Source: DASXSB01 sp036506275 (lineage in GTDB: Bacteria; Methylomirabilota; Methylomirabilia; Rokubacteriales; CSP1-6). From it: a stretch of DNA of 33,154 nt. How positions within the stretch are numbered: the first letter of the stretch is position 1; every line of letters starts with the position of its first letter. Below, in pieces: positions 7,102 through 14,964 of the stretch. The DNA is taken from positions 1 to 33,154 of the forward strand of contig DASXSB010000027.1 of the NCBI GenBank assembly GCA_036506275.1. The letters are read 5' to 3'. The notes beneath the pieces were generated by a model, which was not told where the DNA came from, made no database searches, and saw nothing but the letters and a program-made list of their open reading frames with translations. Made by a program: the position numbers and the translations under genes.

Positions 7102-7407
7102 TCAGCAGCCCTGGGTGCGGAGCTTCGCCTCCAGCTTGTCACCGACCTTCAGGTCGTTCAGCGTTTCCGGCGATGCGCGGAACTCGTGGGTCCCGCTCGC
7201 GGTCTTGAGCGTGACGAGGCCCGCCTTCTTGTCGATCTTCACGACCTCGCCATCGAGCTGTGCCGGTGCGCTCGCTTTCGGTTGACCGGATGGCGACGCC
7301 GAAGGCTGGCAATCGGCCGGCTTCGGCGCCTGCGCGACCGCGACCCCGATCGAGAACAGCAGAGCCGCTGTCGCCGCGAACGATACGAGCGACGCGTTGT
7401 TGTTCAT
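7102..7407 (-). CDS. Small exported protein, beta-rich domain
   Basis: 101 residues from the ATG at 7407 (AGGAGG 8 bases upstream). A Sec signal peptide is clear: LVSFAATAALLFSIGVAVAQA, with cleavage likely after AVAQA or nearby. A Pro/Ser-rich linker (QPSASPSGQPKAS) leads to a domain of about 50 residues with LDGEVVKIDKKAGLVTLKT and LNDLKVGDKLEAKLRTQGC. Cys residues in mature positions near the start (ADC) and at the very end (QGC) could form a disulfide. The domain resembles the lipoprotein at 1270-1602; function unknown. It follows the Gly-zipper gene by 28 bases and ends at a strong terminator. Confidence 0.72.
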   Translation of the reverse strand: MNNNASLVSFAATAALLFSIGVAVAQAPKPADCQPSASPSGQPKASAPAQLDGEVVKIDKKAGLVTLKTASGTHEFRASPETLNDLKVGDKLEAKLRTQGC

Positions 7408-7435
7408 GGAAAGAGCCTCCTCGCCCCGGGGGCGC

Positions 7436-7648
7436 TTACTTCTTCTTCGTGATGTCGTACACGGCGCCCGCCGCGGCACCGATCCCGGCGCCGATCAGCG
7501 CGCCTTTGGCTATGTCGTTGTGGGTACCGGCCGCCACCGCCGCGCCGCCGGCTCCACCCACCGCGGCGCCGGTGAGGGTTCCACACGCCGTGACCGTCAT
7601 CGTCAGCATCGTCAGCCCTACGACCGGGGACAGGAGTCGCGTATTCAT
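7436..7648 (-). CDS. Glycine-zipper small lipoprotein
   Basis: 70 residues from the ATG at 7648; GGAGGTG lies 5 bases before it, better placed than for the ATG at 7666. The signal ends in TVTACG, a plausible lipobox (Cys at about 22). The mature part is rich in small residues with GAAVGGAGGAAVAAG and GALIGAGIGAAAGAVYD, a Gly-zipper of the sort that packs helices within outer-membrane-associated lipoproteins. The end is lysine-rich (DITKKK). Such proteins are thought to sit in or on the envelope; the precise role is unknown. It is first in a two-gene unit with 7102-7407. Confidence 0.78.
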   Translation of the reverse strand: MNTRLLSPVVGLTMLTMTVTACGTLTGAAVGGAGGAAVAAGTHNDIAKGALIGAGIGAAAGAVYDITKKK

Positions 7649-7705
7649 CGGCACACCTCCGGTCATCTAGCAACTGCAACTGGTGGGCCAGCGAGGGGTG
7701 GTGGC

Positions 7706-7747
7706 GAGAAAGCCGGCGCCGCGCGCGAACATCGCGCGGGCGCCGGC
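7706..7747 (-). terminator. Intrinsic terminator of the PPOX-prpE operon
   Basis: GCCGGCGCC+GCGCG (7712-7725) pairs with CGCGC+GGCGCCGGC (7733-7747), a 14-bp stem with one bulged G and a 7-base loop. On the minus strand TTTCT follows at once. The T-tract is short but the stem is very strong, and it lies 23 bases past the tautomerase stop. Confidence 0.6.
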
Positions 7748-7770
7748 GGCGTCGGCGGGACGGCGCGGGT

Positions 7771-7953
7771 TCAGTCGCTCGCGAGGCGGCCGTTCACGCC
7801 CCAGTCGGATTTTTCGATGTCCTGGAAGACGACGTGGACCTGGTCGGGCGTGGTCTTGCCGATCTTGACCATCGCCTCCGTGATGGCGGCCACGATCTCG
7901 CGCTTCTGCTGCGGCGTCCGCCCTGCGAACCACTGCACGGTGATGTTCGGCAT
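7771..7953 (-). CDS. 4-oxalocrotonate tautomerase family enzyme
   Basis: A 60-residue protein with the hallmark of the family: proline right after the initiator Met (MPNITVQWFAGRTPQQKREIV), which becomes the catalytic Pro1. The rest follows the beta-alpha-beta pattern of tautomerase monomers: helix VAAITEAMVKIGKT, then VHVVFQDIEKSDWGVNGRLAS. Family members act as hexamers or trimers on 2-hydroxymuconate-like enols in aromatic ring-cleavage pathways, though many homologues have unknown substrates. A GAGGTGAGGAC stretch overlapping the stop of the preceding gene serves as SD. Its place after a CMD-family gene and a CoA ligase suggests a small catabolic operon. Confidence 0.88.
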   Translation of the reverse strand: MPNITVQWFAGRTPQQKREIVAAITEAMVKIGKTTPDQVHVVFQDIEKSDWGVNGRLASD

Positions 7954-7962
7954 GTCCTCACC

Positions 7963-8472
7963 TCACACTTTGCGCGTTTGCTCCGCCCGGCGCAGCCGCC
8001 GCGAGAGCATGGCCAGGATCGTCTGCGTGAGCTCGGGCACCTCGCGCAGGAGAGCCTGGAAGTTACGGCGCACGATCACGAGCAGGCGCACATCGGTGTC
8101 GGCCGTCACCGTGGCCGAGCGCGGCTCGCCGTCGAGCAGGCTCATCTCGCCGAAGAAGTCCGTCGGTCCGAGCCGCGAGCGGCGGCGACCGGGCACGTCG
8201 ACGGTGGCGGCGCCGTCCAGGATCAGGAAGAACTCCTCGCCCGGCTCCCCGACGCGCGTGAGCACGGTGCCGGCGCGGGCCTCCACCACGCGCGCGATGG
8301 ACGCGACGCGCCGGAGCTGGCGCTGCGAGCACTCGGCGAGCATCGGGACTTTCTGGAGATGCCGCGCCTTCTCGTCCTGGCCGATCGACGCCCGTGGCGG
8401 CTCCCCGCGGCGCAGGAGGTGCTTCAGGTCGTACGCGATGGAACCGTCGAGGATGCGGCTCACGAATTCCAT
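7963..8472 (-). CDS. Stand-alone cyclic-nucleotide-binding domain protein
   Basis: 169 residues starting at MEFVSRI (ATG 8472, GGAGT upstream); a longer reading from 8766 is shadow sequence. After an N-terminal helical segment, residues about 45-165 form a CRP-type cyclic-nucleotide domain: VPMLAECSQRQLRRVA, AGTVLTRVGEPGEEFFLILDG, then the phosphate-binding cassette FFGEMSLLDGEPRSATVTA, with the Glu and Arg that bind cAMP or cGMP in known members. No DNA-binding helix-turn-helix or kinase domain follows, so it is a sensor without a visible output domain and may act through a partner. The start overlaps the CMD-family gene by 13 bases. Confidence 0.85.
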   Translation of the reverse strand: MEFVSRILDGSIAYDLKHLLRRGEPPRASIGQDEKARHLQKVPMLAECSQRQLRRVASIARVVEARAGTVLTRVGEPGEEFFLILDGAATVDVPGRRRSRLGPTDFFGEMSLLDGEPRSATVTADTDVRLLVIVRRNFQALLREVPELTQTILAMLSRRLRRAEQTRKV

Positions 8473-9011
8473 AACGACTCCGTGCCCGACTCCGGCGTGA
8501 CCTCGAACGCATTCAGCGTGCACGCGAGCATTGCGTAGTAGCCGACGGTGGCCGTCAGCTCCACGATGCCGGCCACGCCCAGGCGCGCCCGCAGCGCGCC
8601 GAACGTGGCCTCGTCCACGCGGTGGGCGGTCAGGAGCTGGCGCGCGTACTCGACGATCTCCGCCGCCTCCGTGTCGAGAGCGGACGGCCCGCGCCGCTCG
8701 CGGACCGCGGCCACCGTCTCCACGGAGAGGCCGGCCTTCCGCGCCTCGGGGACGTGATACGCCCACTCGTAGGCGCAGTCCATCGCGCGCGCGGTGGCGA
8801 GGATGGCGAGCTCGCGCTGGACGGGGCTGAGCGCGGACTCGAAGCGGACGTAGGCGCCGAGGTGCGCGACCCGGCCCGCGAGCTCGGGGCTGTGCAGGAG
8901 CACGGCGAAGGGGCCGGAGATGCGACCACGACTGCGCGTGATGGCATCCACGACGTGGTGGTGGGCGTCGGCCACGTCGGCCTTGCCCTCGATCATCGGA
9001 ACGCGCGCCAT
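8460..9011 (-). CDS. Carboxymuconolactone decarboxylase (CMD/AhpD-like) family protein
   Basis: 183 residues from the ATG at 9011, which shares one base with the prpE stop (TGATG). The CMD core is visible at about residues 55-105: LSPVQRELAILATARAM, then CAYEWAYHVPEARKAGLSVETV. EWxxH is typical of the decarboxylase/hydrolase branch; the AhpD CxxC redox pair is absent (only one Cys at that point), so peroxidase support is unlikely. A second helical part has VEYARQLLTAHRVDEATFGAL and VELTATVGYYAMLACTLNAF. Likely an all-helical cytoplasmic oligomer acting on a lactone or hydroxy-acid; substrate unknown. Confidence 0.85.
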   Translation of the reverse strand: MARVPMIEGKADVADAHHHVVDAITRSRGRISGPFAVLLHSPELAGRVAHLGAYVRFESALSPVQRELAILATARAMDCAYEWAYHVPEARKAGLSVETVAAVRERRGPSALDTEAAEIVEYARQLLTAHRVDEATFGALRARLGVAGIVELTATVGYYAMLACTLNAFEVTPESGTESLWNS

Positions 9012-10831
9012 CACGCCTTCCGCGGGTAGCCGAGGGCGCGGAGGGCGTCCGCGATCTCGCCGAGGATGGCGGGGTCGTCGATGGTGGCGGGCACCGTGTA
9101 CTCGAGGCCGTCCGCCATGCGCTTCACCGTGCCTCTCAGGATCTTTCCGGAGCGCGTCTTGGGAAGGCGCTTCACCACCGCGGCCGTCTTGAACGCGGCC
9201 ACGGGCCCGATGGCCTCGCGCACTTTCTCCACCAGCTCGCGGACGATGTCGGCATCGCTCCGGTTGACCCCGGCCTTCGTGACCACGAACCCCACCGGGA
9301 TCTCGCCCTTGATCTCGTCGGCCACGCCGACCACCGCGCACTCGGCGACGTCGGGATGCCCGGCCAGCACTTCCTCCATGCCGCCCGTCGACAGTCGATG
9401 GCCGGCCACGTTGATAATGTCGTCCACGCGACTCATGATGTAGACGTACCCGTCGGCGTCCTTGAAGCCGGCGTCGCCCGTGAGGTAGTGACCGGGGAAC
9501 GTCGTCAGATACGACTTCTCGAAGCCGTCGTCGTTCTGCCAGAGCGTGGGCAGGCAGCCGGGTGGCATGGGGAGCTTGATGACGATGGAGCCGATCTGCC
9601 CCGGCGGCGCCTCGCCGCCGCCCTCGCCGAGCACCCGCACGTCATAGCCGGGCACCGCCTTGGTGGGCGAGCCCGGCTTCACGGGCAGCATCCCGAGGCC
9701 GACGCAGTTGGCGGCGATGGGCCAGCCCGTTTCCGTCTGCCACCAGTGATCGATGACGGGAACGCCCAGGCGCTCCTCGGCCCAGTGGAGCGTGTCGGGA
9801 TCGCAGCGCTCGCCGGCGAGGAAGAGAAGACGGAAGCGCGTGAGGTCGTGCTTCGCGATGTGCAGACCCTGAAAATCCTCTTTCTTGATGGCGCGGAACG
9901 CCGTGGGCGCCGTGAAGATCACGCCCACTCCGTGCTGAGCGGTGACGCGCCAGAAGGCGCCGGGATCGGGCGTGCCCACGGGCTTGCCTTCGTACAGGAT
10001 CGTCGTCGCCCCCGTGAGGAGCGGCGCGTACACGATGTAGGAGTGCCCCACCACCCACCCGATGTCCGAGGCCGTGAACATCACGTCGCCGGGCGCCACC
10101 GTGTAGACGTTGCGGAGACTCCACTTGAGGGCGACGGCGTGGCCGCCGTTGTCGCGGACCACGCCTTTCGGCTTTCCCGTCGTTCCCGAGGTGTAGAGGA
10201 TGTAGAGCGGATCGGTGGCCGCCACCGGGATGCAGTCCACGGGGCCGGCGGCCGCCATCACCTCGTCCCAGTCCACGTCTCGTCCGGGCCGGAGCGTGGC
10301 CGTCGCTTGGCGCCGCTGGAGGACGATGCAGCGCCGCGGCTTGTGGGCAGCGAGCTCGATGGCCTGATCGAGGAGCGGCTTGTAGGCGACCACACGCGCC
10401 ACCTCGATGCCGCACGAGGCGGAGACGATGACGTCCGGGCGCGCGTCGTCGATGCGCGTGGCCAGCTCGCGGGGAGCGAAGCCGCCGAAGACGACGGAGT
10501 GGATGGCACCGATGCGCGCGCACGCGAGCATGGCGATGACCGCCTCCGGCACCATCGGCATGTAGATCAGCACGCGGTCGCCCGCGCGGATCCCGTCGCG
10601 CACGAGCGCGCCCGCGAAGCGGGCCACCGTGTCGCGCAGCTCCGCGTACGTGTAGATCCGCACGGTGTCGGTGACGGGGCTGTCGTACACGAGCGCGCGC
10701 TGCTTGCCGCGGCCGCGATCGACGTGGACGTCGAGCGCGTTGTAGCAGGTGTTGAGGCGGGCGCCCGGGAACCAGCGATAGAAGGGAGGGCGCGCGTCGT
10801 CGAAGACGCGGTCCCAGCGCCGCTCCCACAC
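9011..10831 (-). CDS. prpE: Propionate/acetate-CoA ligase (PrpE/ACSS3-like)
   Basis: An AMP-forming acyl-CoA synthetase of 606 residues from the GTG at 10831, which has GGAGG 5 bases upstream. Motifs include FYRWFPGARLNTCYNALD near the start, IGAIHSVVFGGFAPRELATRIDD, the P-loop YTSGTTGKPKG, and DHWWQTETGWPI, where GWPI after the A5 motif is typical of PrpE/ACSS3 rather than acetyl-CoA synthetase. SRVDDIINVAGHR follows, and PKTRSGKILRGTVK carries the adenylation lysine near the C-terminus. It converts a short acid, ATP and CoA to acyl-CoA. In-frame sequence upstream (LYDEAYTRSRRDPHDFWA) also matches the PrpE N-terminus but has no ATG, GTG or TTG; a CTG at 10903 is the only candidate, so the start is uncertain. 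Confidence 0.92.
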   Translation of the reverse strand: MWERRWDRVFDDARPPFYRWFPGARLNTCYNALDVHVDRGRGKQRALVYDSPVTDTVRIYTYAELRDTVARFAGALVRDGIRAGDRVLIYMPMVPEAVIAMLACARIGAIHSVVFGGFAPRELATRIDDARPDVIVSASCGIEVARVVAYKPLLDQAIELAAHKPRRCIVLQRRQATATLRPGRDVDWDEVMAAAGPVDCIPVAATDPLYILYTSGTTGKPKGVVRDNGGHAVALKWSLRNVYTVAPGDVMFTASDIGWVVGHSYIVYAPLLTGATTILYEGKPVGTPDPGAFWRVTAQHGVGVIFTAPTAFRAIKKEDFQGLHIAKHDLTRFRLLFLAGERCDPDTLHWAEERLGVPVIDHWWQTETGWPIAANCVGLGMLPVKPGSPTKAVPGYDVRVLGEGGGEAPPGQIGSIVIKLPMPPGCLPTLWQNDDGFEKSYLTTFPGHYLTGDAGFKDADGYVYIMSRVDDIINVAGHRLSTGGMEEVLAGHPDVAECAVVGVADEIKGEIPVGFVVTKAGVNRSDADIVRELVEKVREAIGPVAAFKTAAVVKRLPKTRSGKILRGTVKRMADGLEYTVPATIDDPAILGEIADALRALGYPRKA

Positions 10832-10931
10832 AATGTCCTCCGCCGCCGCCGCCCAGAAGTCGTGGGGGTCGCGCCGCGAGCGCGTGTACGCCTCGTCGTA
10901 CAGGCTCCGCCCGCTCGCGGCGGGCCGGCGC

Positions 10932-11573
10932 TCAGTAGAGTCGCTTGGCGTAGCCTTCCTCCAGGTGGCGCGCGAGCTCCTCCACGGTCGTCCCTTCCGG
11001 TTTCGCCTGATCGAAGAACATGCGGGCGGGCGAGGCGAGGCCGCGCGTGTCCGGCCAGCGCGCGGGCTCCCAGAGGCCGGAGCGTTTGAACGCCTTCGCG
11101 CAGTGGAGGAAGCACTCCTCGACCTCCACGCCGATGGCGAGGAGCGGGCGCTTGTCCATGGCCCGGAGGGAATCGAGCAGCGCCTCGTCGCGGATGATCG
11201 AGGCCCGCCCGTTGACCCGCAGCGTTTCTTCCTTGCCGGGGATCAGGAAGATGAGCCCGGCGTGCGGGTTCTCGAGCAGGTTCCGCATGCCGTCGAGCCG
11301 CCGGTTGCCGGGGCGGTCCGGGATGACCAGGTGCGTGTCGTCGAGGACGCGCACGAACCCCGGCGCGTCGCCCTTGGGCGACACGTCGCACTGCCCCGCC
11401 GCGTTGGCGGTGGCGACGAGGACGAACGGCGACTGCGCGATGAAGGCGCGGCAGTGGGCGTCCAGCGCCGAGAGCTGCTTCCTGAGGGCCAGATCGCTCG
11501 GCGTGCCCACCACTTCGCGGAGATCGGCCTCGCGGTTGACGATGCACGTGAAGGGCGGCGGCGGAGGGTTCAT
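10932..11573 (-). CDS. FMN-dependent pyridoxamine-5'-phosphate-oxidase-like protein (DR2398/MSMEG_1061 type)
   Basis: 213 residues from the ATG at 11573; an upstream TTG at 11582 is less likely. The split-barrel flavin fold is shown by HCRAFIAQSPFVLVATANAAG, CDVSPKGDAPGFVRVLDD (the S-P-K-G-D motif of this PPOX branch), LVIPDRPGNRRLDGMRNLLENP, GLIFLIPGKEETLRVNGRASI and a C-terminal CFLHCAKAFKRSGLWEP. These proteins bind FMN or F420 and are probably oxidoreductases; substrates are mostly unknown. It is the first gene of the operon that continues into prpE, and a leaderless-type promoter lies directly before it. Its 3' end abuts the uncertain start of prpE. Confidence 0.85.
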   Translation of the reverse strand: MNPPPPPFTCIVNREADLREVVGTPSDLALRKQLSALDAHCRAFIAQSPFVLVATANAAGQCDVSPKGDAPGFVRVLDDTHLVIPDRPGNRRLDGMRNLLENPHAGLIFLIPGKEETLRVNGRASIIRDEALLDSLRAMDKRPLLAIGVEVEECFLHCAKAFKRSGLWEPARWPDTRGLASPARMFFDQAKPEGTTVEELARHLEEGYAKRLY

Positions 11574-11581
11574 GGCCGACA

Positions 11582-11610
11582 ACGCTAGACGGCACCGGGC
11601 GCGAAGTCAA
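11582..11610 (-). promoter_or_regulatory. Promoter of the PPOX-prpE operon, leaderless type
   Basis: On the minus strand TTGACT (11610-11605) is followed after 17 bases by TAGCGT (11587-11582), which ends 8 bases before the ATG at 11573. The transcript would begin at or next to the start codon, agreeing with the lack of an SD. Confidence 0.4.
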
Positions 11611-11759
11611 ACGCGAGCGGGCTCACGCGCTGCGTCGCGCCCGCCGCCCGCGCCCCGGTGTCGGACCATGGTCGTATGCGATCGCGGTATCGCTCCCCAG
11701 GCTCCTGATGTATGATTCGGCCCCCTAGACGTCGGGCACTGCGTGCAGTTGACACGAGA

Positions 11760-11780
11760 CCGTCTCCCTTCTGGAGATGG
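11760..11780 (+). promoter_or_regulatory. Hairpin next to the SD of the histidine kinase gene
   Basis: CCGTCTCC and GGAGATGG pair over 8 positions (one G-U) around a 5-base loop, ending directly before AGAGG, the putative SD for the ATG at 11794. A TATGAT at 11711-11716 could be the -10 of a transcript carrying it. A role in translation control is possible but unproven. Confidence 0.25.
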
Positions 11781-11793
11781 AGAGGTAGTCACG

Positions 11794-14331
11794 ATGCAGG
11801 CAACGACGGGACCACGCGATCGATCCCGAGGACGCATCCTCTACATCGAAGACGACGCCCCCAGCCGACTCCTCGTCGAGGCCGTTCTCCGGGTGGCGGG
11901 CTTCGACGTGGTGGCGACGACGGATGGGCTGTCCGGCATCGAGGCCGCGCTGCGCGAGCAGCCCGCGCTCATTCTGCTCGACATCGGGCTCCCGGATGTC
12001 GACGGCTACGCGGTGGCCACGATCCTCCGCACCTTCCCGAAGCTCGCCACCACGCCCATCGTCGCCCTCACCGCCTACGCCACCCACGCGGGCGACCGCG
12101 AGCGCACGCTCGTCGCCGGGTGCGACGGCTATCTCGAGAAGCCGCTCGACGTCGATCGTTTTCCGGGGCAGATCGAGGAATTTCTCCACGGCAAGCGCGA
12201 GCGCGTGGCCGCCACCGGCGAAGGCGCGATCCTCCGCGAGCTGAACCAGCGCTTCGTGTGTCGTCTCCTCGCCCAGCTCGAGGACGCCAAGCGCCTCCAC
12301 CAGCTCGTGGGCCGGCGAGCCATGCAGCTCGAGACGATCTACCGCGCCGTCCACGATCTCACCGCGGAGCTGGGGACGGCGACGCTCCTGGAGCGACTGC
12401 TCACCGGCGTCGCGCGCGCGCTCGGCGCCGCCGAGCTCACGGTGGAGCTGACGTTCCCGCCCGGCACGCGCGTGTCCGTGCGCGGTCTGCCGCCCGCCCG
12501 CGAGAGCGCCGAGACCACCGACGTGGAATGGAAGATGCCGCTCGTGGTCCGCGACCGTCCCCTCGGCTTCATCACCGCCCGCTACGAGATCGTGGCGGGG
12601 GGCACCCCCGAGGACGAGCACCTCTTCAAGCTGGTGGCGAACCAGGTCGCGATCGCGGTCGAGAACGCCCGTCTCTACGAGGGCGAGCAGATCGCGCACG
12701 CGGAGGCGGAAGCCCAGCGCGCCCGCGCGGCCTTCCTCGCCGACGCCACCGGTTTGCTCGGAGCGTCGCTCGACGCCGCCACCATTCTGGAAACGCTGGG
12801 AAGGCTCGCCCTTCCCGATCTCGCCGACGTCTCCGTGGTGGACGCGGTGGAAGAGGACGGCGCGTTGCGCCGGGTGTCCGTGAACGCTCACGACCCGCGG
12901 CACCAGGCCGCCGCCGCCGTGCTCCGTCAGTCGCGCGCGCACACGGGCGCGGAGGCGATCGTCAACGTGCTCCGTTCCGGCAAGGCGCGCATCGTGAGCG
13001 CGGCGGAGCCATTGCTGACCGCGCTCGCCGCCGACGTCGACCGCCGCCTCCTCGGTGATCTCGCGCTCGGCGCCGCCCTCACCCTCCCCCTGCGCGCTCG
13101 GGGCCGGACGCTCGGTCTCGTCACGCTCCTCCGCACGCGGGAGGGCTACACGGCCGCCGACGTCACCCGCGCCGACGACCTCGTGTTCCGGGCCGCCCTC
13201 GCCGTCGACAACGCGCGTCTCTATCAGGAGGCGCAGGAGGCCGACCGGCGCAAGGACGAGTTCCTCGTCACGCTCGCCCACGAGCTTCGCGCGCCCCTGG
13301 CCCCGATCCTCATCGCCACCAGCGCGCTCGGACGCCGGCGCGACGAGGACGCGGTGGAGCGCGCGCGGGCCATCGTCGAGCGTCAGGTGCGCTACCAGGC
13401 CCAGCTCCTCGACGATCTGCTCGACCTCGCGCGCATCGGCGCCGGCAAGATCGAGCTGCGGATGACCGACACCGACCTCGCGACCGTGCTGGCGGACGCG
13501 CTCACGATGACGCGCCCGCTCATCGACGACCACGACCACCGTCTCCAGCTCTCGCTTCCGCCGGAGCCGGTGCGGGTGGTGGCCGATCCCACGCGTCTCC
13601 ACCAGGTCCTCGTCAACCTGCTCGTCAATGCCGTCAAGTACACGCCGCGCGGCGGCGAGATCGCGATCAGCGTGAGCCAGACCGCCGACGACGCCGTCAT
13701 CCACGTGCGCGACACCGGCGTGGGGATTCCCGCGCATCTGCTGTCGCGCGTCTTCGAGCTGTTCGTGCAGGCGGACGGACGGGGCAGCCGCGGCTCGGGC
13801 CTCGGCATCGGGCTCGCGCTCGTGCGACGCCTGGTGGAGCTACACGGTGGCCGCGTCGAGGCCCACAGCGAAGGCCTCGGGCACGGCGCCGAGTTCGTGG
13901 TCACCCTGCCGCTGCCGCTTCCGGTCACCGCAAACCGCGAATTCGCGGACCCGAACGCGTCGACGAAGCACCGGCACGTGCTCATCGTGGAGGACGACGG
14001 TGACACGCGGGAGGCGCTGCGGATGGCGCTCGAGCTGGATGGTCATCGCGTCGACATCGCGGCCGACGGTGGGGAGGGCGTGGCCCTCGCGCTGGGCCGG
14101 CGTCCGCAGATCGTGCTCGTCAACATCGTGCTGCCCGGGATCGACGGCTACGAGGTGGCGCGGCGGATCCGCGGCGGACTGGGCGCGGCCGTGCGGCTGG
14201 TCGCCATCACCGGACACGGGCGCCAGGACGACATCCGGCGGGCGCGGGACGCAGGCTTCGACGTCCATCTCCTGAAGCCCGTCGACGCCGCCGATCTCAC
14301 GCGCGTGCTCGGCGACCTGCCCGCCGCCTGA
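11794..14331 (+). CDS. Hybrid histidine kinase: REC-GAF-GAF-HisKA-HATPase-REC
   Basis: 845 residues from the ATG at 11794. Domains in order: receiver 1 (about 14-128) with acidic pair IEDD and phospho-acceptor D63 in LLDIGLPDVDG; two GAF-like sensor domains (about 170-300 and 315-480), each ending in an AVDNARLY/AVENARLY helix; HisKA with H496 in LAHELRAPLAP; HATPase with N-box VNLLVNAVKYTPRGG, DTGVGIP, FELFVQ and GLGIGLALVRR; and a C-terminal receiver (about 729-840). In this last receiver the acceptor Asp is replaced by Asn (VLVNIVLPGIDG, N777), while the acidic pair VEDDGD and the LKP lysine remain. No membrane segments, so it is a cytoplasmic kinase. An upstream ATG at 11743 is less likely. 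Confidence 0.92.
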   Translation: MQATTGPRDRSRGRILYIEDDAPSRLLVEAVLRVAGFDVVATTDGLSGIEAALREQPALILLDIGLPDVDGYAVATILRTFPKLATTPIVALTAYATHAGDRERTLVAGCDGYLEKPLDVDRFPGQIEEFLHGKRERVAATGEGAILRELNQRFVCRLLAQLEDAKRLHQLVGRRAMQLETIYRAVHDLTAELGTATLLERLLTGVARALGAAELTVELTFPPGTRVSVRGLPPARESAETTDVEWKMPLVVRDRPLGFITARYEIVAGGTPEDEHLFKLVANQVAIAVENARLYEGEQIAHAEAEAQRARAAFLADATGLLGASLDAATILETLGRLALPDLADVSVVDAVEEDGALRRVSVNAHDPRHQAAAAVLRQSRAHTGAEAIVNVLRSGKARIVSAAEPLLTALAADVDRRLLGDLALGAALTLPLRARGRTLGLVTLLRTREGYTAADVTRADDLVFRAALAVDNARLYQEAQEADRRKDEFLVTLAHELRAPLAPILIATSALGRRRDEDAVERARAIVERQVRYQAQLLDDLLDLARIGAGKIELRMTDTDLATVLADALTMTRPLIDDHDHRLQLSLPPEPVRVVADPTRLHQVLVNLLVNAVKYTPRGGEIAISVSQTADDAVIHVRDTGVGIPAHLLSRVFELFVQADGRGSRGSGLGIGLALVRRLVELHGGRVEAHSEGLGHGAEFVVTLPLPLPVTANREFADPNASTKHRHVLIVEDDGDTREALRMALELDGHRVDIAADGGEGVALALGRRPQIVLVNIVLPGIDGYEVARRIRGGLGAAVRLVAITGHGRQDDIRRARDAGFDVHLLKPVDAADLTRVLGDLPAA

Positions 14332-14361
14332 TCCGTCCCGCGTGCGCGGGCGCCGGATCAG
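14328..14361. terminator. Bidirectional hairpin between the kinase gene and pal
   Basis: CTGATCCG (14328-14335) and CGGATCAG (14354-14361) flank an inner CCCGC-GTGC-GCGGG hairpin. It spans the kinase stop codon and lies between two convergent genes. Neither strand has a T-run, so it may act with Rho or simply as a 3' stabiliser. Confidence 0.35.
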
Positions 14362-14382
14362 CGGCGGGACGTCGAAGCGGGG

Positions 14383-14964
14383 CTACTGCCGCTGGCGCTG
14401 GACGGCGAAGTGGCTGCGGCGATTCTCGGCCCAGCAGCTCTCGCTCGACTCCCGGCAGAGCGGCCGCATCTCGCCGTAGCTGATCGTCGTGATCCGGTTC
14501 GCCTTCACGCCCTGCGCGACCAGGTAGTTCACGGACGCGCGCGCGCGGCGATCGCCGAGGGCAATGTTGTACTCGCTCGTCCCGCGCTCGTCGGCGTGGC
14601 CCTCCACGAGGAGCAGGTACTCCGGGTGCGACTTGAGCCACTCCGCGTTCGCGTCCAGGATCTGGGCTTCCTCGGCGCGGATGTCGTAGCGATCGAAGTC
14701 GAAGTGGATGTCCCGCAGCGCCACCGTTTCCACGAAGTCCTTCACGGCGGGCCGGGACACCACGCCGCTCACGCCGCCCGACGACCGGCCGCGGGCTCCC
14801 GCCTTGCCGTCGACGGAGGACGCCGAACCCGACGATCCAGCGTTCGCGAGCGTGTCGGACGACGACCCTTCACCCTCTTTGCCGGCGGTACTCGCGCAGC
14901 CGGCGAGCACCACCACCATGATCAACAGCATGGCCACCAGCACCAGTGAGCGCAGCCCCGCCAT
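14383..14964 (-). CDS. pal: Peptidoglycan-associated lipoprotein Pal
   Basis: 193 residues from the ATG at 14964 (GGGGGAG upstream; an earlier start at 15030 adds non-signal sequence). The signal MAGLRSLVLVAMLLIMVVVLAGC ends in the lipobox LAGC (Cys23). A Ser/Gly-rich linker covers about 25-80. The OmpA/Pal peptidoglycan-binding domain follows: RDIHFDFDRYDIRAE, then LLVEGHADERGTSEYNIALGDRRA and ITTISYGEMRP, then WAENRRSHFAV, with the Asp and Arg residues that hold diaminopimelate. Pal links outer membrane to peptidoglycan and works with TolABQR, whose genes are not in this window. It marks the organism as diderm. Confidence 0.93.
   Translation of the reverse strand: MAGLRSLVLVAMLLIMVVVLAGCASTAGKEGEGSSSDTLANAGSSGSASSVDGKAGARGRSSGGVSGVVSRPAVKDFVETVALRDIHFDFDRYDIRAEEAQILDANAEWLKSHPEYLLLVEGHADERGTSEYNIALGDRRARASVNYLVAQGVKANRITTISYGEMRPLCRESSESCWAENRRSHFAVQRQRQ

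Noticed and set aside
7670..7681. Tandem GCAACT GCAACT before the Gly-zipper gene
   Set aside because: Two short copies only, no pairing or known site; could be chance.
11749..11754. Perfect TTGACA upstream of the histidine kinase
   Set aside because: No -10-like sequence at 16-18 bases (only GGAGAT or TGGAGA), so I did not call a promoter.
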